This document shows, piece by piece, positions 33,847-43,750 of a stretch of 64,000 bases of DNA; within the stretch, counting starts at the first letter, position 1; the number at the start of each line of letters is the position of its first letter. The position numbers and the translations under genes are program-made. This DNA comes from Rhizobiales bacterium 2SD (GTDB lineage: Bacteria > Pseudomonadota > Alphaproteobacteria > Rhizobiales > Beijerinckiaceae), in NCBI GenBank assembly GCA_005502805.1, contig SCMY01000011.1:62001-126000 (forward strand). Reading direction: 5' to 3'. The notes below the pieces were generated by a model. The model made no database searches. It worked only from the letters and a program-made list of their open reading frames with translations, and was not told the DNA's origin.

Positions 33847-35313
33847 ATGGTCCAACCCTGTGACCTGTCGGCTACCGAAGCTCGCTTCCTGATCGGCGCC
33901 AAACAGCTCTCTCCCATCGAACTGCTCGCCTCCTGCCTTGCCCGGATCGAGGATGCCAACGAAGCCGTGAACGGTGTTGTCGCGATCGACGAGAAAGGGG
34001 CACGGTCTGCTGCTGAAAGGGCTGAAAAGGCGGTCCTGGCCGGCGAGGAGTTGGGCCCGCTGCATGGTCTGCCGATCGGCATCAAAGATCTCAACGACAC
34101 CGCCGGATTACGGACGACGTACGGCTCGCGGCTCTATGAGCATCACGTGCCCGACGAGGACGAACATCTGGTCGGCAACCTACGCAGGAAGGGCGCTGTC
34201 GTCTTTGCGAAGACCAACACGCCTGAATGGGGCGCCGGCGGCAACACCTTCAATCCCGTTTATGGCGTCAGCGGCAACCCGTTCGAAGTGAGCTTGACCT
34301 GCGGTGGCTCCTCCGGCGGCTCGGCGATCGCACTGTCGCTGGGCATGATGCCGCTCGCCCACGGCTCCGACAATGCCGGCAGCCTGCGCATCCCCGCTGC
34401 TTATTGCGGCGTGGTGGGTTTCCGCCCGACCGCGGGCATCGTCGCCTCCGAGAAGCGGCTGATCGGCCTGTCGCATCTGCCGGTGCAGGGGCCGATGGCC
34501 CGCACGAGCGAGGATGCGCGCCTGCTGCTGTGCGCGATGGCGACGTCCGCGAGCATCGACGCGCTGGCCACGCCGCTAGACGAGAAGGGCGACGCGCCCG
34601 TAGACGTCTCGACGTTGAAGGTGGCCTTCTCGCAGGATCTGGGTTTCGCCCCCTGCGAGGAAGGATTGCGCCGCACCTTCGACGAGCGCACCGCCGCCTT
34701 CGCCTCCATCTTCCGCGAGACGGCGGTCGCGCATCCTGACTTTGGCGACGTACGGCGCGTCTACGAAATCCTGCGCGCCGTGAACTATATCGGCATGTTC
34801 GCCGACCGCCAGAAGGACAAGCCCCGGCAGTGGGGGCCACTCGTCCAACAGAACCTGGAACATGCCGCGCGCTTCTCGCTGGAGGACGCCTCGTTGGCCT
34901 TCATCGAGCAGAACCGCATCTACCAGCGTGTGCAGGCCTTCTTCCGCGAGTTCGACCTGCTTATCACGCCGACCGTCGGAGCCTATCCCTGGGCGAAGCA
35001 CGACATGTATCCCGCCGAGATCGGAGGCAGGCCGATCGCCAATTATTTCGACTGGGTCGGGCTGACCTACGCGATCACGCTGATCAATCATCCCTGCATC
35101 TCGATTCCCTGCGGCCTCGATGACCGGGGCCTGCCCTTCGGCCTCCAGATCATCGGTCGCAGAAACTCGGACCTGCATCTGTTGCGTGTGGCCGAGGCGA
35201 TCGAACGGGTCTTCGCGACATCGCCCGCGCTGGGGAGACCGCTGCCCGACCTTGGCTATTTGCGGACGGTGCAGGTGAACGACCGCATGCAGCCCGTCGT
35301 CGCGGCCGGCTGA
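33847..35313 (+). CDS. Amidase (amidase signature family)
   Basis: This 488-residue hydrolase cleaves an amide bond with a Ser-cisSer-Lys triad. The Lys is in GLPIGIKDLNDTAG near residue 83, and the Ser pair is in the Gly-rich signature CGGSSGGSAIALSLG near residue 155-170, followed by DNAGSLRIPAAYCGVVGFRP. Length is normal for the family. It starts the operon encoding a peptide-type ABC importer and an M20 hydrolase, which suggests that the imported compound is an amide, acyl-amino acid or small peptide-like molecule. Confidence 0.92.
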   Translation: MVQPCDLSATEARFLIGAKQLSPIELLASCLARIEDANEAVNGVVAIDEKGARSAAERAEKAVLAGEELGPLHGLPIGIKDLNDTAGLRTTYGSRLYEHHVPDEDEHLVGNLRRKGAVVFAKTNTPEWGAGGNTFNPVYGVSGNPFEVSLTCGGSSGGSAIALSLGMMPLAHGSDNAGSLRIPAAYCGVVGFRPTAGIVASEKRLIGLSHLPVQGPMARTSEDARLLLCAMATSASIDALATPLDEKGDAPVDVSTLKVAFSQDLGFAPCEEGLRRTFDERTAAFASIFRETAVAHPDFGDVRRVYEILRAVNYIGMFADRQKDKPRQWGPLVQQNLEHAARFSLEDASLAFIEQNRIYQRVQAFFREFDLLITPTVGAYPWAKHDMYPAEIGGRPIANYFDWVGLTYAITLINHPCISIPCGLDDRGLPFGLQIIGRRNSDLHLLRVAEAIERVFATSPALGRPLPDLGYLRTVQVNDRMQPVVAAG

Positions 35314-35372
35314 TGTGAGCGGCGCGGCCGACCGGCAGGGGAGCCGGTCTCGCGCCGAACGGGGGAGCTAGG

Positions 35373-36383
35373 ATGCTTCGACATATCGCAGGGCGAGTTC
35401 TGGGAGCCGTTCCGGTCGTCCTCCTCGTCGCATTGGGGATCTTCGCCCTCGTCAGGCTCGCTCCCGGCGACGCGGCGAGCACGCTGGCGGCCGAGGATGC
35501 GACCGAGGCCGATCTCGCCCGCATGCGGGCGCAATGGGGGCTGGACCAGCCCGTGCTGGTCCAGTTCTTCTATTTCCTGACGAATCTGGCGCGGCTCGAT
35601 TTCGGCACCTCCTATCGCTACCACGCGCCCGTGACCGAGCTCATCGGTCAGCGGCTCCCGGCCACCATCGAACTTGCCGTGATCGCGCTGCTCATCGCCG
35701 CGGCGATCGCCGTCCCGCTCGGCGTCGCCACCGCGCTGCGCAAGGGCAGCTGGCTCGACGGCCTTGGTTCGCTCGTCGCCGTGCTCGGCGTGAGCGCCCC
35801 GTCCTTCTGGATCGGCATTCTCCTTGTTCTGTTCGTCTCGGGCTACCTGAACCTGCTGCCTTCGAGCGGGCGTATCCCGCTGGATGTCCCGCTGCGCGAG
35901 ATGACCGGCTTCGTCCTGATCGACAGCCTTCTGCAGGGCCAAGTCGGCGTCTTCCGCCAGGGGCTCGAACACATCCTGCTGCCGGCCACGACGCTGGCCT
36001 TCGGCATGATCGGCATCATCGCGCGCATCTCACGCTCGGCAGTGATCGATGTTGGGCAGGAGGAATTCGTCGTCACCGCCGTCGCCAAGGGGCTAAAGCG
36101 GAGGGAAGTCGTTCGCAACCACCTTCTACCGAACGCGACGGTGCCGATCATCACCATCATCGGCCTCGAGCTGGGGACCCTGATCAGCGGCAGCATCGTC
36201 GTCGAGGTCGTCTTCTCCTGGCCCGGCCTCGGCTCGCTGCTCTACTCGGCCGTCACGTCCCGCGACATCCCGCTGACGACCGGGATCGTCATCTCCTACA
36301 CATTCATCTTCATCTCCCTGAATGTTCTCGTCGATCTGGTCTACGTCTTGATCGACCCCCGTCTCAGGGTCGGGAGGGCCTGA
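35373..36383 (+). CDS. Peptide/oligopeptide-type ABC transporter permease (DppB family)
   Basis: This 336-residue permease has the DppB-type N-terminus (MLRHIAGRVLGAVPVVLLVA), APGDAAS near residue 30, the substrate-side region and the contact loop EEFVVTAVAKGLKRREVVRN near residues 230-250, ending PRLRVG as is usual. It sits 59 bp after the amidase gene and 2 bp before its partner permease gene. Confidence 0.92.
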   Translation: MLRHIAGRVLGAVPVVLLVALGIFALVRLAPGDAASTLAAEDATEADLARMRAQWGLDQPVLVQFFYFLTNLARLDFGTSYRYHAPVTELIGQRLPATIELAVIALLIAAAIAVPLGVATALRKGSWLDGLGSLVAVLGVSAPSFWIGILLVLFVSGYLNLLPSSGRIPLDVPLREMTGFVLIDSLLQGQVGVFRQGLEHILLPATTLAFGMIGIIARISRSAVIDVGQEEFVVTAVAKGLKRREVVRNHLLPNATVPIITIIGLELGTLISGSIVVEVVFSWPGLGSLLYSAVTSRDIPLTTGIVISYTFIFISLNVLVDLVYVLIDPRLRVGRA

Positions 36384-36385
36384 CG

Positions 36386-37225
36386 ATGCAGGCCTGGCGC
36401 TTCCTCGAACTCAAGTTCATTGTCGGCGTGGTCTGTCTCGGCAGCATCATCGTGCTGGCGCTTTTCGGCGGCCTCGTCGCCGGCCATGACCCCAATGAGC
36501 AGAATCTGCTGTTTGCGCTCGAGCCACCTTTTGGCCCGGAAGGCGGCTACCTTCTCGGCACCGATCATCTCGGGCGCGACCTGCTAGCGCGAATGACATC
36601 GGGGGCACGAGTGTCGCTGGCCATCGCCGGCTCGGTCGTCGTGCTCTCCGGTGTCGTGGGCGTGCTGGTCGGGGCACTCTCAGGCTACCTCTCCGGAACA
36701 CGTGACATCCTCATCCAGAAGGTCGTCGAGACGTTCTGGGCGTTTCCTCCGATCTTGTTGGCGATCGCGATCCTCGCTTTTTTCGGTCCCAGCCTGACTA
36801 ATGTCATCATTGCGCTGACGATCCAGCGCTGGATTCCGTATTGCCGGATCGCGCGGGCTCAGGCGCTGATGCTGCGCTCGCGAGAATATATCTCCGCCGC
36901 CAAGATCATGGGCGGCGGCACCGTCTGGGTGCTGCGTCATCACATCCTGCCCAATCTGCTCGCTTCAGCCATCATCATCGGCACCTTCACGATGGCGACC
37001 GCGATCCTCGCAGAATCGAGCCTGAGCTTTCTGGGGTTGGGGGTTCCGCCGAGCGTCCCGACCTGGGGCGGCATGCTGGCAGAGGGGCGCTCCTACATCA
37101 CGCGCGCCTGGTGGCTCGCGGTCCTGCCGGGGCTGGGCATCTTCCTGACCGTGCTCGGCCTCAATCTGCTCGGCGACTGGATGCGGGACCAGCTCGACCC
37201 CAAGGCGGCGCTGAACCTATCCTGA
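36386..37225 (+). CDS. Peptide/oligopeptide-type ABC transporter permease (DppC family)
   Basis: This 279-residue permease has an N-terminal helix near residues 12-32, the LLGTDHLGRDLLARM motif near residue 56 that marks DppC proteins, and the contact loop REYISAAKIMGGGTVWVLRH near 165-185. A longer frame upstream overlaps the first permease gene and is disregarded; the ATG at 36386 follows a GGGAGGG site. Confidence 0.92.
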   Translation: MQAWRFLELKFIVGVVCLGSIIVLALFGGLVAGHDPNEQNLLFALEPPFGPEGGYLLGTDHLGRDLLARMTSGARVSLAIAGSVVVLSGVVGVLVGALSGYLSGTRDILIQKVVETFWAFPPILLAIAILAFFGPSLTNVIIALTIQRWIPYCRIARAQALMLRSREYISAAKIMGGGTVWVLRHHILPNLLASAIIIGTFTMATAILAESSLSFLGLGVPPSVPTWGGMLAEGRSYITRAWWLAVLPGLGIFLTVLGLNLLGDWMRDQLDPKAALNLS

Positions 37226-37235
37226 GGAACGCGGC

Positions 37236-38222
37236 ATGCATGATACATCCCGGATAGACGATGCGGTCCTCGAAGCCGATCAGCTCTCGCTGTTCCTGCG
37301 CGCAGGGCGCGGTACAGAGCTGAAAATCGTCGACAGCGTCAGCTTTTCGATCGCCCGCGGCGAATTCTACGCGCTGGTGGGCGAAAGCGGTTCGGGCAAG
37401 ACCGTGATCGCCCGCTCGCTGATGCGCCTCTTTCCGCCAAACACGCTGCGCATGGAAGGCCGTCTCGTTGTGGACGGCGTCGACCTGACCACGGCACCCG
37501 CAAGCCGCGTGCAGCGGATGCGGGGGCGTAGCATCAGCATGATCTTCCAGGAACCGATGACCTCGCTCAATCCGCTGATGACGGTGGAACGGCAGATCGA
37601 CGAGGCGATCGCCGTCGTGGGCGGAATGGGCAGGCGCGAACGTCGCGAGCGGGTTGTCGAGCTGCTGGCCGACGTCCAGTTCGCGAATCCTGGGAGCGTC
37701 AGGAGCATGTATCCCCACGAACTGAGCGGCGGCATGAGGCAGCGCGCGATGATCGCAATGGCGCTCGCCAACAACCCTTCCCTGTTGATCGCAGACGAAC
37801 CGACGACCGCGCTCGACGTAACGATCCAGGAGGAGATCCTGCAATTGCTACTGCGGCTGCGCGATCAGCACGGGCTGTCGATCCTGTTCATCTCGCACGA
37901 CCTTTCGCTGGTGCGCCGCTTCGCCGATCGCATCGGTGTCCTCTATGGCGGCGTGCTCATGGAAACGGGCCCGGCGCATGAGTTGATCGATCACCCGACG
38001 CATCCCTATTCGCGCGCGCTGATCGACTGCATCCCGCGTCGGCGCGAAGCTGGCAAACGGCAGGCCGGCATCGATGGTCTGGTGCCCGGCGTCGCCGACT
38101 GGTTCGACGGCTGCCGCTTTGCTCCCCGCTGCCCGCGCATGGCCGAAGACTGCCGGCACGGTCGGATCGAGATGACCCCGACCCAGCCTGCCCAGGTTGC
38201 GCGATGCCTGCACCCGCTATGA
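37236..38222 (+). CDS. Peptide-type ABC transporter ATP-binding protein (DppD family)
   Basis: This 328-residue ATPase has Walker A GESGSGKTV near residue 49, Q-loop FQEPMTSLNPL, signature LSGGMRQR, Walker B LIADEPTTALD and H-switch SHDLSLV. The C-terminal oligopeptide extension has the Cys cluster region (GCRFAPRCPRM), which binds an iron-sulphur cluster in related proteins. It overlaps the next ATPase gene. Confidence 0.93.
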   Translation: MHDTSRIDDAVLEADQLSLFLRAGRGTELKIVDSVSFSIARGEFYALVGESGSGKTVIARSLMRLFPPNTLRMEGRLVVDGVDLTTAPASRVQRMRGRSISMIFQEPMTSLNPLMTVERQIDEAIAVVGGMGRRERRERVVELLADVQFANPGSVRSMYPHELSGGMRQRAMIAMALANNPSLLIADEPTTALDVTIQEEILQLLLRLRDQHGLSILFISHDLSLVRRFADRIGVLYGGVLMETGPAHELIDHPTHPYSRALIDCIPRRREAGKRQAGIDGLVPGVADWFDGCRFAPRCPRMAEDCRHGRIEMTPTQPAQVARCLHPL

Positions 38223-39022
38223 CCATTCCTTCCGCTCCCGTCCTGCGCGCCGAGCGTATCGGCAAGACTTACCAGGGGCGCAGCAGGTTGTTCGCCCAGG
38301 CGACCGGCGTCACGGCTCTCACCGACGTCTCCTTCGAGGTGGGACCGGGAGAGATACTCGGCATCGTCGGGGAGTCGGGCTGTGGGAAATCGACCCTGGC
38401 GCGCATAATCGTCGGGCTGGAACAGGCGAGCGCCGGTCGCCTCGTCGCGGGCGACGCCACGCTGGTCGACGTGGCCGCGGGCATCTTCCTCCCGCCGGCG
38501 GCGCGGCGGATCCAGATGGTGTTCCAGGACCCTTATTCATCGCTCAACCCCAGGATGAAGGTGGGCGATGTCGTCAGCGAGGGGCTGCGCATCGCCGGCG
38601 AGACGGATCGAAGGCTCCTGGCCGATCGCGTGGCCGGGATGCTGCGGCTCGTCGGATTGCCGGCCGAGGCCGCGTCCCGCTATCCGTTCCAGTTCAGCGG
38701 CGGTCAGCGGCAGCGGATCGGCATCGCCCGCGCCCTCATCACCGAGCCGCGCATCCTGATCGCCGACGAAGCAGTCTCCGCGCTCGACGTCTCGGTGCAG
38801 ATGCAAATCCTGAACCTGCTGCTCGACATTCGCGATCGGCTCGGGATTGCGGTGCTCTTCATCAGCCATGACATCGGAGTCATCGAATATCTTTGCGACA
38901 AGGTCATCGTCCTCGCGCAAGGGAAGATCGTCGAATCCGGGAGCGCCGACGCCGTAATCTCGAAGCCTTCCCACGTCTACACGAAGAAGCTTATCGACGC
39001 TGTACCGAGAATCCAGGACTGA
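38219..39022 (+). CDS. Peptide-type ABC transporter ATP-binding protein (DppF family)
   Basis: This 267-residue ATPase has Walker A GESGCGKST near residue 53, FQDPYSSLNPR, signature FSGGQRQR, Walker B LIADEAVSALD (Ala where most have Pro) and H-switch SHDIGV. Start 38219 gives an ATGA overlap with dppD; an ATG at 38204 is possible. The C-terminal extension found in many DppF proteins is short here, so it lacks the Cys cluster of its partner. Confidence 0.92.
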   Translation: MTIPSAPVLRAERIGKTYQGRSRLFAQATGVTALTDVSFEVGPGEILGIVGESGCGKSTLARIIVGLEQASAGRLVAGDATLVDVAAGIFLPPAARRIQMVFQDPYSSLNPRMKVGDVVSEGLRIAGETDRRLLADRVAGMLRLVGLPAEAASRYPFQFSGGQRQRIGIARALITEPRILIADEAVSALDVSVQMQILNLLLDIRDRLGIAVLFISHDIGVIEYLCDKVIVLAQGKIVESGSADAVISKPSHVYTKKLIDAVPRIQD

Positions 39023-39069
39023 ATTGCCTCATTGATCGCCAACACTGAACCAATGTCGGAGGACCGAAG

Positions 39070-40593
39070 ATGATCGATTGCCGAAAGCCTTCACTTCGAA
39101 TGGCCGTTATCGCCGCCGCCCTCGCATCTGCTTTTTCGGCATCGGCTCAGACAGACAATGACACGCTCGTCGTCACGACCACCGACACGTTGGTCACACG
39201 GCATCCCTATGCCGAAAGCAGCGCGCAGATGTATTCGGTGTGGTGCCAGGTCTATGGCTGCCTCGGTCGCTATAACTATGCGGCACGCAAGTTCGAGGGC
39301 TTGCTGGCAGAACGCTGGGAGCAGCTCGACGACCTGACCTGGCGCTTTCACCTCCGGCGCGACCTCGTCCGGCACGACGGCGGACCCGGCCCGACGACCG
39401 CCGACGTCCTGCATTCCTACAATCAGGTCATGACCGATCCGCAAAGCCAGGGACGCTTCTACCTGTCGAGCGTCAAGGAAATCCGGCGGGTCGACGACCA
39501 CACCTTCGATATCATCACGAAGGAACCCACCTCCTCGCTGCTCGGCCAGCTCTTCGACAAGTTCACGATCACGAGCGAGGAGATCTTCAGGAGAGAGGGC
39601 GGGGTCGCCAGCTACAACACCGCCCCGATCGGCTGGGGGCCTTACAAGCTCCGCAATTTCGCGATCAGCGAGCGCATCACCCTGGACCGGAACGAGGCTT
39701 ATCCGGGCAAGGTCGAGAGCTCGCCGCGCACGGTCGTCTTCCGCCGTATCCAGGAGCCGGACCAGCGCGTCACCGCCTTGCTCAACGGCGAAGTCCACAT
39801 CGCCCGGCTGATTCCCCCGCAGCTCGTCGGCCGGCTCGACAATGTCCCGTCCGTCGAGGTGCGACGTTCGCCCTCCAACGAGCCGATGTTCATCGGCTTC
39901 AACGCGAAGATAAAGCCGTGGGACGACCCCCGCGTGCGCCGCGCCGCCGCGATGGCGATCAACAAGGACATCATCATCCAGCGCATTCTGTTCGGCATGG
40001 CCAACCGGCTCGACGGCCCGGTCGGGACCGAGCAGGTCTGCTACACCACGCCGATTGCAAACAGGACGCCCTACGACGTGCAGGGGGCACGCAAGCTGCT
40101 GGCCGAGGCCGGCTACGCCAATGGCGGCCCGGCCGTCGACTTCTACACCGCGGCCGGACGCTACATTTCCGACCGGCAGGTCGGCGAGGCGATCACCCAG
40201 ATGCTGAACCAGGCGGGTTTCAAGGTCACGCTGCACACGCCCGAATTCGCGAGCCTGTGGGCGAATGTGCGGGCCGGCAAGGCCCCGATGTACTATATGG
40301 GCCGCGGGCTGGCGCTCGAACCGTCGGAATGGCTGTCCCAGTATTTCGAAACGGGCGTCACGCCGCGCATCAGCTACTCCAATCCGCAGCTCGACGCCCT
40401 GTTCGACAAGGACAGGAAGACCTTCGCCTTCGAAGAGCGCTGCAAGATCATCCGCGAGATCAGCCAGCTCATCGACACCGAGGCGCCGGCTATCTTCCTG
40501 TGGAATCACCAGTATGTCAGCGGCGTCCGCAAGGGGGTCCGGTTCGTGCCCGATGCCTCGGGAGAACTCTGGCTGCCCGATGTCGGCCTGTGA
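39070..40593 (+). CDS. ABC transporter substrate-binding protein, SBP_bac_5 family (first of tandem paralogues)
   Basis: This 507-residue periplasmic binding protein has a Sec signal (LRMAVIAAALASAFSASAQ). The mature part follows the family 5 pattern: VYGCLGRYNYAARKFEGLLA near residue 57, WRFHLRRDLVRHDGG near 92, NEPMFIGFNAKIKPWDDPRV near 270. It and the next gene are clearly related throughout, so it has arisen by duplication. A GGAGG ribosome site precedes the ATG. The ligand is unknown. Confidence 0.92.
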   Translation: MIDCRKPSLRMAVIAAALASAFSASAQTDNDTLVVTTTDTLVTRHPYAESSAQMYSVWCQVYGCLGRYNYAARKFEGLLAERWEQLDDLTWRFHLRRDLVRHDGGPGPTTADVLHSYNQVMTDPQSQGRFYLSSVKEIRRVDDHTFDIITKEPTSSLLGQLFDKFTITSEEIFRREGGVASYNTAPIGWGPYKLRNFAISERITLDRNEAYPGKVESSPRTVVFRRIQEPDQRVTALLNGEVHIARLIPPQLVGRLDNVPSVEVRRSPSNEPMFIGFNAKIKPWDDPRVRRAAAMAINKDIIIQRILFGMANRLDGPVGTEQVCYTTPIANRTPYDVQGARKLLAEAGYANGGPAVDFYTAAGRYISDRQVGEAITQMLNQAGFKVTLHTPEFASLWANVRAGKAPMYYMGRGLALEPSEWLSQYFETGVTPRISYSNPQLDALFDKDRKTFAFEERCKIIREISQLIDTEAPAIFLWNHQYVSGVRKGVRFVPDASGELWLPDVGL

Positions 40594-40636
40594 GGCCCCC
40601 GACACATTCCGTCAGCAACACGAGGGTTGTGAGCCC

Positions 40637-42172
40637 ATGAACGAGAATCTCATCCGGAAGCCGTCGCGACGGACCGTATTGCAGGTGGCCGCCACCTCCC
40701 TGCTGGCCTCCCCGGCCCTGCCCCGGCCCGCCGCGGCCCAGCCCAGGGCGTTGACGATCACGACGACCGGCATCCTGAACAACGCCAACCCCTACGCGCA
40801 TTCCAGCATTCACCTCTATTACATCTGGAGCCAGGTCTATGGCAGCCTGGGTCGCTACAATTACGGCAGAAAGGCCTATGAGGGCGTGCTCGCCGAGAGC
40901 TGGGAGGTCGTGGAGCCGACGCGCTGGCGCTTCAAGCTGCGCGGCGATCTCAAACGCCATGACGGCGGCCCCGGCCCGACGGCACGCGACGTCGTGCATT
41001 CGTGGCGGCGCATTCTCAGCGACCCTGCCAGCCAGCAGGCGTTCTACCTGACCGAGGTCGAGACATTCGACGCGGTGGACGATCGCACGTTCGACATCGT
41101 GACGAAGCGGCCGGTTGCGCAGCTTCTCTCGTTCCTCTTCGATCGCTTCGTCGTGACGAGCGCAGACCTCTACGAGAAACACGGCGGCGATGCCGACAAG
41201 GTCGCGGCCTTCGGCTGGGGACCCTACAAGCTCGAGCGCTTCGACATCGACCGCAGCGTCATCGTGGCCCGCAATCCGTTCTGGCCGGGCATGCCCGCGG
41301 CAGCGCCCGAGACGGTGGTTTACCGGCTTATCCTCGAGCCCGAACAGCGTGTGACCGCCTTGCTCAACAACGAGGTCCAGATCGCAAGGCTGATCCCTCC
41401 GCAACTGGTCGATCGTCTGAAATCCAATGGCGGCGTCAGGCAGATCGAGACCGGCTCGCTGGAGTGGATGTTCCTGGGGATGAACACCGTCATAAAGCCC
41501 TTCGACGACCCGCGCGTGCGCCGGGCCGTCGCCCATGCGATCGACGCGGAGCTGATCATCAAGCGGCTCCTGTTCGGCCTCGCCGACCGCATGCAAGGCG
41601 CCATCGGCAATTTCCAGGACTGCTTCGGCCCCAGCGCGAACCGCCCGGCCTACGATCCGGGCCGGGCGAAGGCGCTGCTGGCGGAGGCAGGCTTCCCGAA
41701 CGGCTTCGACGTCGAATTCTCGACGGCAAACGGGCGTTACGTCTCCGACCGCCAGATCGGCGAAGCGCTGGCCCAGATGCTGCGGCAGGTCGGCATCAGG
41801 GCCAGGCTGAACACGCCGGATTACGCCAATTTCACCAATGATATCCGGCAGGGCAAGCTGCCGCTCTACTATACCGGTCGGGCTGCGAGCAACGACCAGA
41901 TCGAGGCCCTGGCGCAGTATTTCGAAACCGGCGGCTCGCGGCGAACCAACTATTCCGACCCGGAGGCGGACCGCCTGTTCAAGGACGTCCGCTCCGCCTT
42001 CGACGTCGAGAAGCAGTGCGAGCTCCAGCGGGCGCTCAGCGACAAGCTCTCGCAGGACTCGCCGGTCGTCTTCCTCTGGACGCACCGGCTGGTGAACGGC
42101 GTGCGCACCAACGTCGACTGGCCGGCCGACGCGACCGGTGAGCCATGGCTGACCGACATATCGGTCCGTTAG
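40637..42172 (+). CDS. ABC transporter substrate-binding protein, SBP_bac_5 family (second of tandem paralogues), Tat-like signal
   Basis: This 511-residue paralogue of the upstream gene shares blocks such as VYGSLGRYNYGRKAYEGVLA and LKRHDGGPGPTARDVVHSW. Unlike the first copy it has a twin-Arg-like signal (KPSRRTVLQVAATSLLA), so the two may cross the membrane by different routes. It starts at 40637, 43 bp after its sister; a long overlapping upstream frame is not coding. Two receptors for one importer would widen the ligand range. Confidence 0.92.
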   Translation: MNENLIRKPSRRTVLQVAATSLLASPALPRPAAAQPRALTITTTGILNNANPYAHSSIHLYYIWSQVYGSLGRYNYGRKAYEGVLAESWEVVEPTRWRFKLRGDLKRHDGGPGPTARDVVHSWRRILSDPASQQAFYLTEVETFDAVDDRTFDIVTKRPVAQLLSFLFDRFVVTSADLYEKHGGDADKVAAFGWGPYKLERFDIDRSVIVARNPFWPGMPAAAPETVVYRLILEPEQRVTALLNNEVQIARLIPPQLVDRLKSNGGVRQIETGSLEWMFLGMNTVIKPFDDPRVRRAVAHAIDAELIIKRLLFGLADRMQGAIGNFQDCFGPSANRPAYDPGRAKALLAEAGFPNGFDVEFSTANGRYVSDRQIGEALAQMLRQVGIRARLNTPDYANFTNDIRQGKLPLYYTGRAASNDQIEALAQYFETGGSRRTNYSDPEADRLFKDVRSAFDVEKQCELQRALSDKLSQDSPVVFLWTHRLVNGVRTNVDWPADATGEPWLTDISVR

Positions 42173-42278
42173 CGATCCTTCGCCATTCCGGTGCCGCTCC
42201 TGCGACCCGGCCGCAGCGTTTCGTGACACGCAGACCGCACCACCCGGCTGATGAAGCCGGCATGCAATCGAGGACATG

Positions 42279-43682
42279 ATGAGCAACAGACAAGCTGCGC
42301 TCGAACGCGCGCGAGGCTATATCGACGACGGCAGCTTCCTGCAGCGCCTGACGGACCTGGTGGCCTATCAGACGGAAAGCTACCCCCCTGGCCGCAAGAA
42401 GGAGCTGGAGCGCTATTGTTCCGAGGGGCTCGGACCGATCGCCTCCGCGCTCGGCTTCGAGACGGAGATACTGCCGAATCCTCTCGACGAGTATGGGCCT
42501 GTCCTGATCGCCTCGCGCCGCGAGGGCGACGGGCTGCCGACGCTGCTGATCTACGGGCACGGCGACGTGGTCAGAGCGATGCCCGAGCGCTGGAGATCGG
42601 ACCTCGATCCATGGACCCTCAAGGTCGAGGGCGATCGCGTCTACGGCCGCGGCGTCGTGGACAACAAGGGGCAGCACCTTCTCGCGATCGAGGCGCTGCG
42701 CGCCGTCCTGGAGGAGCGCGGATCGCTCGGCTTCAATGTGAAGATCTTCGTCGAGACCGGCGAGGAAGCGGGCTCGCCGGGACTGAAGCGCTTCCTCGAA
42801 CGTCACCGGGAGCGCTGCGCGGCCGACGTCTTCATCGGGCTCGATGGCCCCCGGCAAAGCATGTCGGTGCCGGATATCACGCTCGGCACGCGCGGCGGGC
42901 TCGCAATCGACCTCGTCGTCAATCTGCGGGAAGGTTCGCATCACTCGGGGCACTGGGGCGGGCTGCTCAAGGACCCGACCGTCATCCTGGCCCATGCGAT
43001 CTCGGCGATCATCTCGCGGGACGGCCGCATTCTGGTGCCCGGATGGACGCCCGCCTCGGTGCCCGCTTCGGTCACGCAGGCAAGCCGGGCGGTCGTGATC
43101 GACGACGCACCGGGTGCGCTGAAGCCGGACGAAGGTTGGGGCGAGCCCGGCCTGTCGCGCCCGGAGAAGATCTATGCATGGAGCAGCGCGATCGTGCTGG
43201 CTTCCATCAGCGGACAGCCCGAAGCGCCGGTTCCCGCCGTTCCCGGCTTCGCCAAAGCCCGCATACAGTTGCGGCACACCGTCGACGTTGCCGCGGAGGA
43301 TGTAGCGCCTGCGTTGCGGCGGCATCTCGACAAGCTGGGCTTCACGGAGGTCGAGGTCGCCCCGGTGGTCGAGCGCGACATGTTCCCGCCCTCGAGAACC
43401 GACCCGGAAGATGTCTGGGTGCGCCGGATCGCGCGTTCCATGACGGAAACGGTCGGGCACGCACCGAACATTATCCCGAACATCGGCGCCTCCGGCCCGT
43501 CCGAATTCTTTCGGAAGACGCTGGGCGTCCCTGTCCTATGGATCCCGCATTCCTATGGCGGGTGCGGTCAGCACGGGCCCGATGAGCACGGGCTGATCCC
43601 ACTTTTCCGGGACGGTCTCGGCATCATGGCTGGCGTGTTCTGGGACATCGGTCTCGACCCTGCTGCCGGCGCGAAGGTCTGA
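42279..43682 (+). CDS. M20 family metallopeptidase/amidohydrolase
   Basis: This 467-residue dinuclear zinc hydrolase of the ArgE/DapE/CPG2 family has the metal-site motifs YGHGDVV near residue 95, RGVVDNKGQ near 127 and VETGEEAGSPGL near 160 with the catalytic Glu pair, then GLDGPRQ, and a late His in PHSYGGCGQHGPDEHG near 430. It removes an acyl or amino acid group, presumably from the imported compound. Starts at 42276 and 42279 are adjacent ATGs; the second has better spacing from GAGG. Confidence 0.9.
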   Translation: MSNRQAALERARGYIDDGSFLQRLTDLVAYQTESYPPGRKKELERYCSEGLGPIASALGFETEILPNPLDEYGPVLIASRREGDGLPTLLIYGHGDVVRAMPERWRSDLDPWTLKVEGDRVYGRGVVDNKGQHLLAIEALRAVLEERGSLGFNVKIFVETGEEAGSPGLKRFLERHRERCAADVFIGLDGPRQSMSVPDITLGTRGGLAIDLVVNLREGSHHSGHWGGLLKDPTVILAHAISAIISRDGRILVPGWTPASVPASVTQASRAVVIDDAPGALKPDEGWGEPGLSRPEKIYAWSSAIVLASISGQPEAPVPAVPGFAKARIQLRHTVDVAAEDVAPALRRHLDKLGFTEVEVAPVVERDMFPPSRTDPEDVWVRRIARSMTETVGHAPNIIPNIGASGPSEFFRKTLGVPVLWIPHSYGGCGQHGPDEHGLIPLFRDGLGIMAGVFWDIGLDPAAGAKV

Positions 43683-43750
43683 CGGGTTTCGCCGGTGGCC
43701 GCAGGCGGGCGGACGATTGCCGAAGGACAATTTCGACCGGGTATAGTCGA

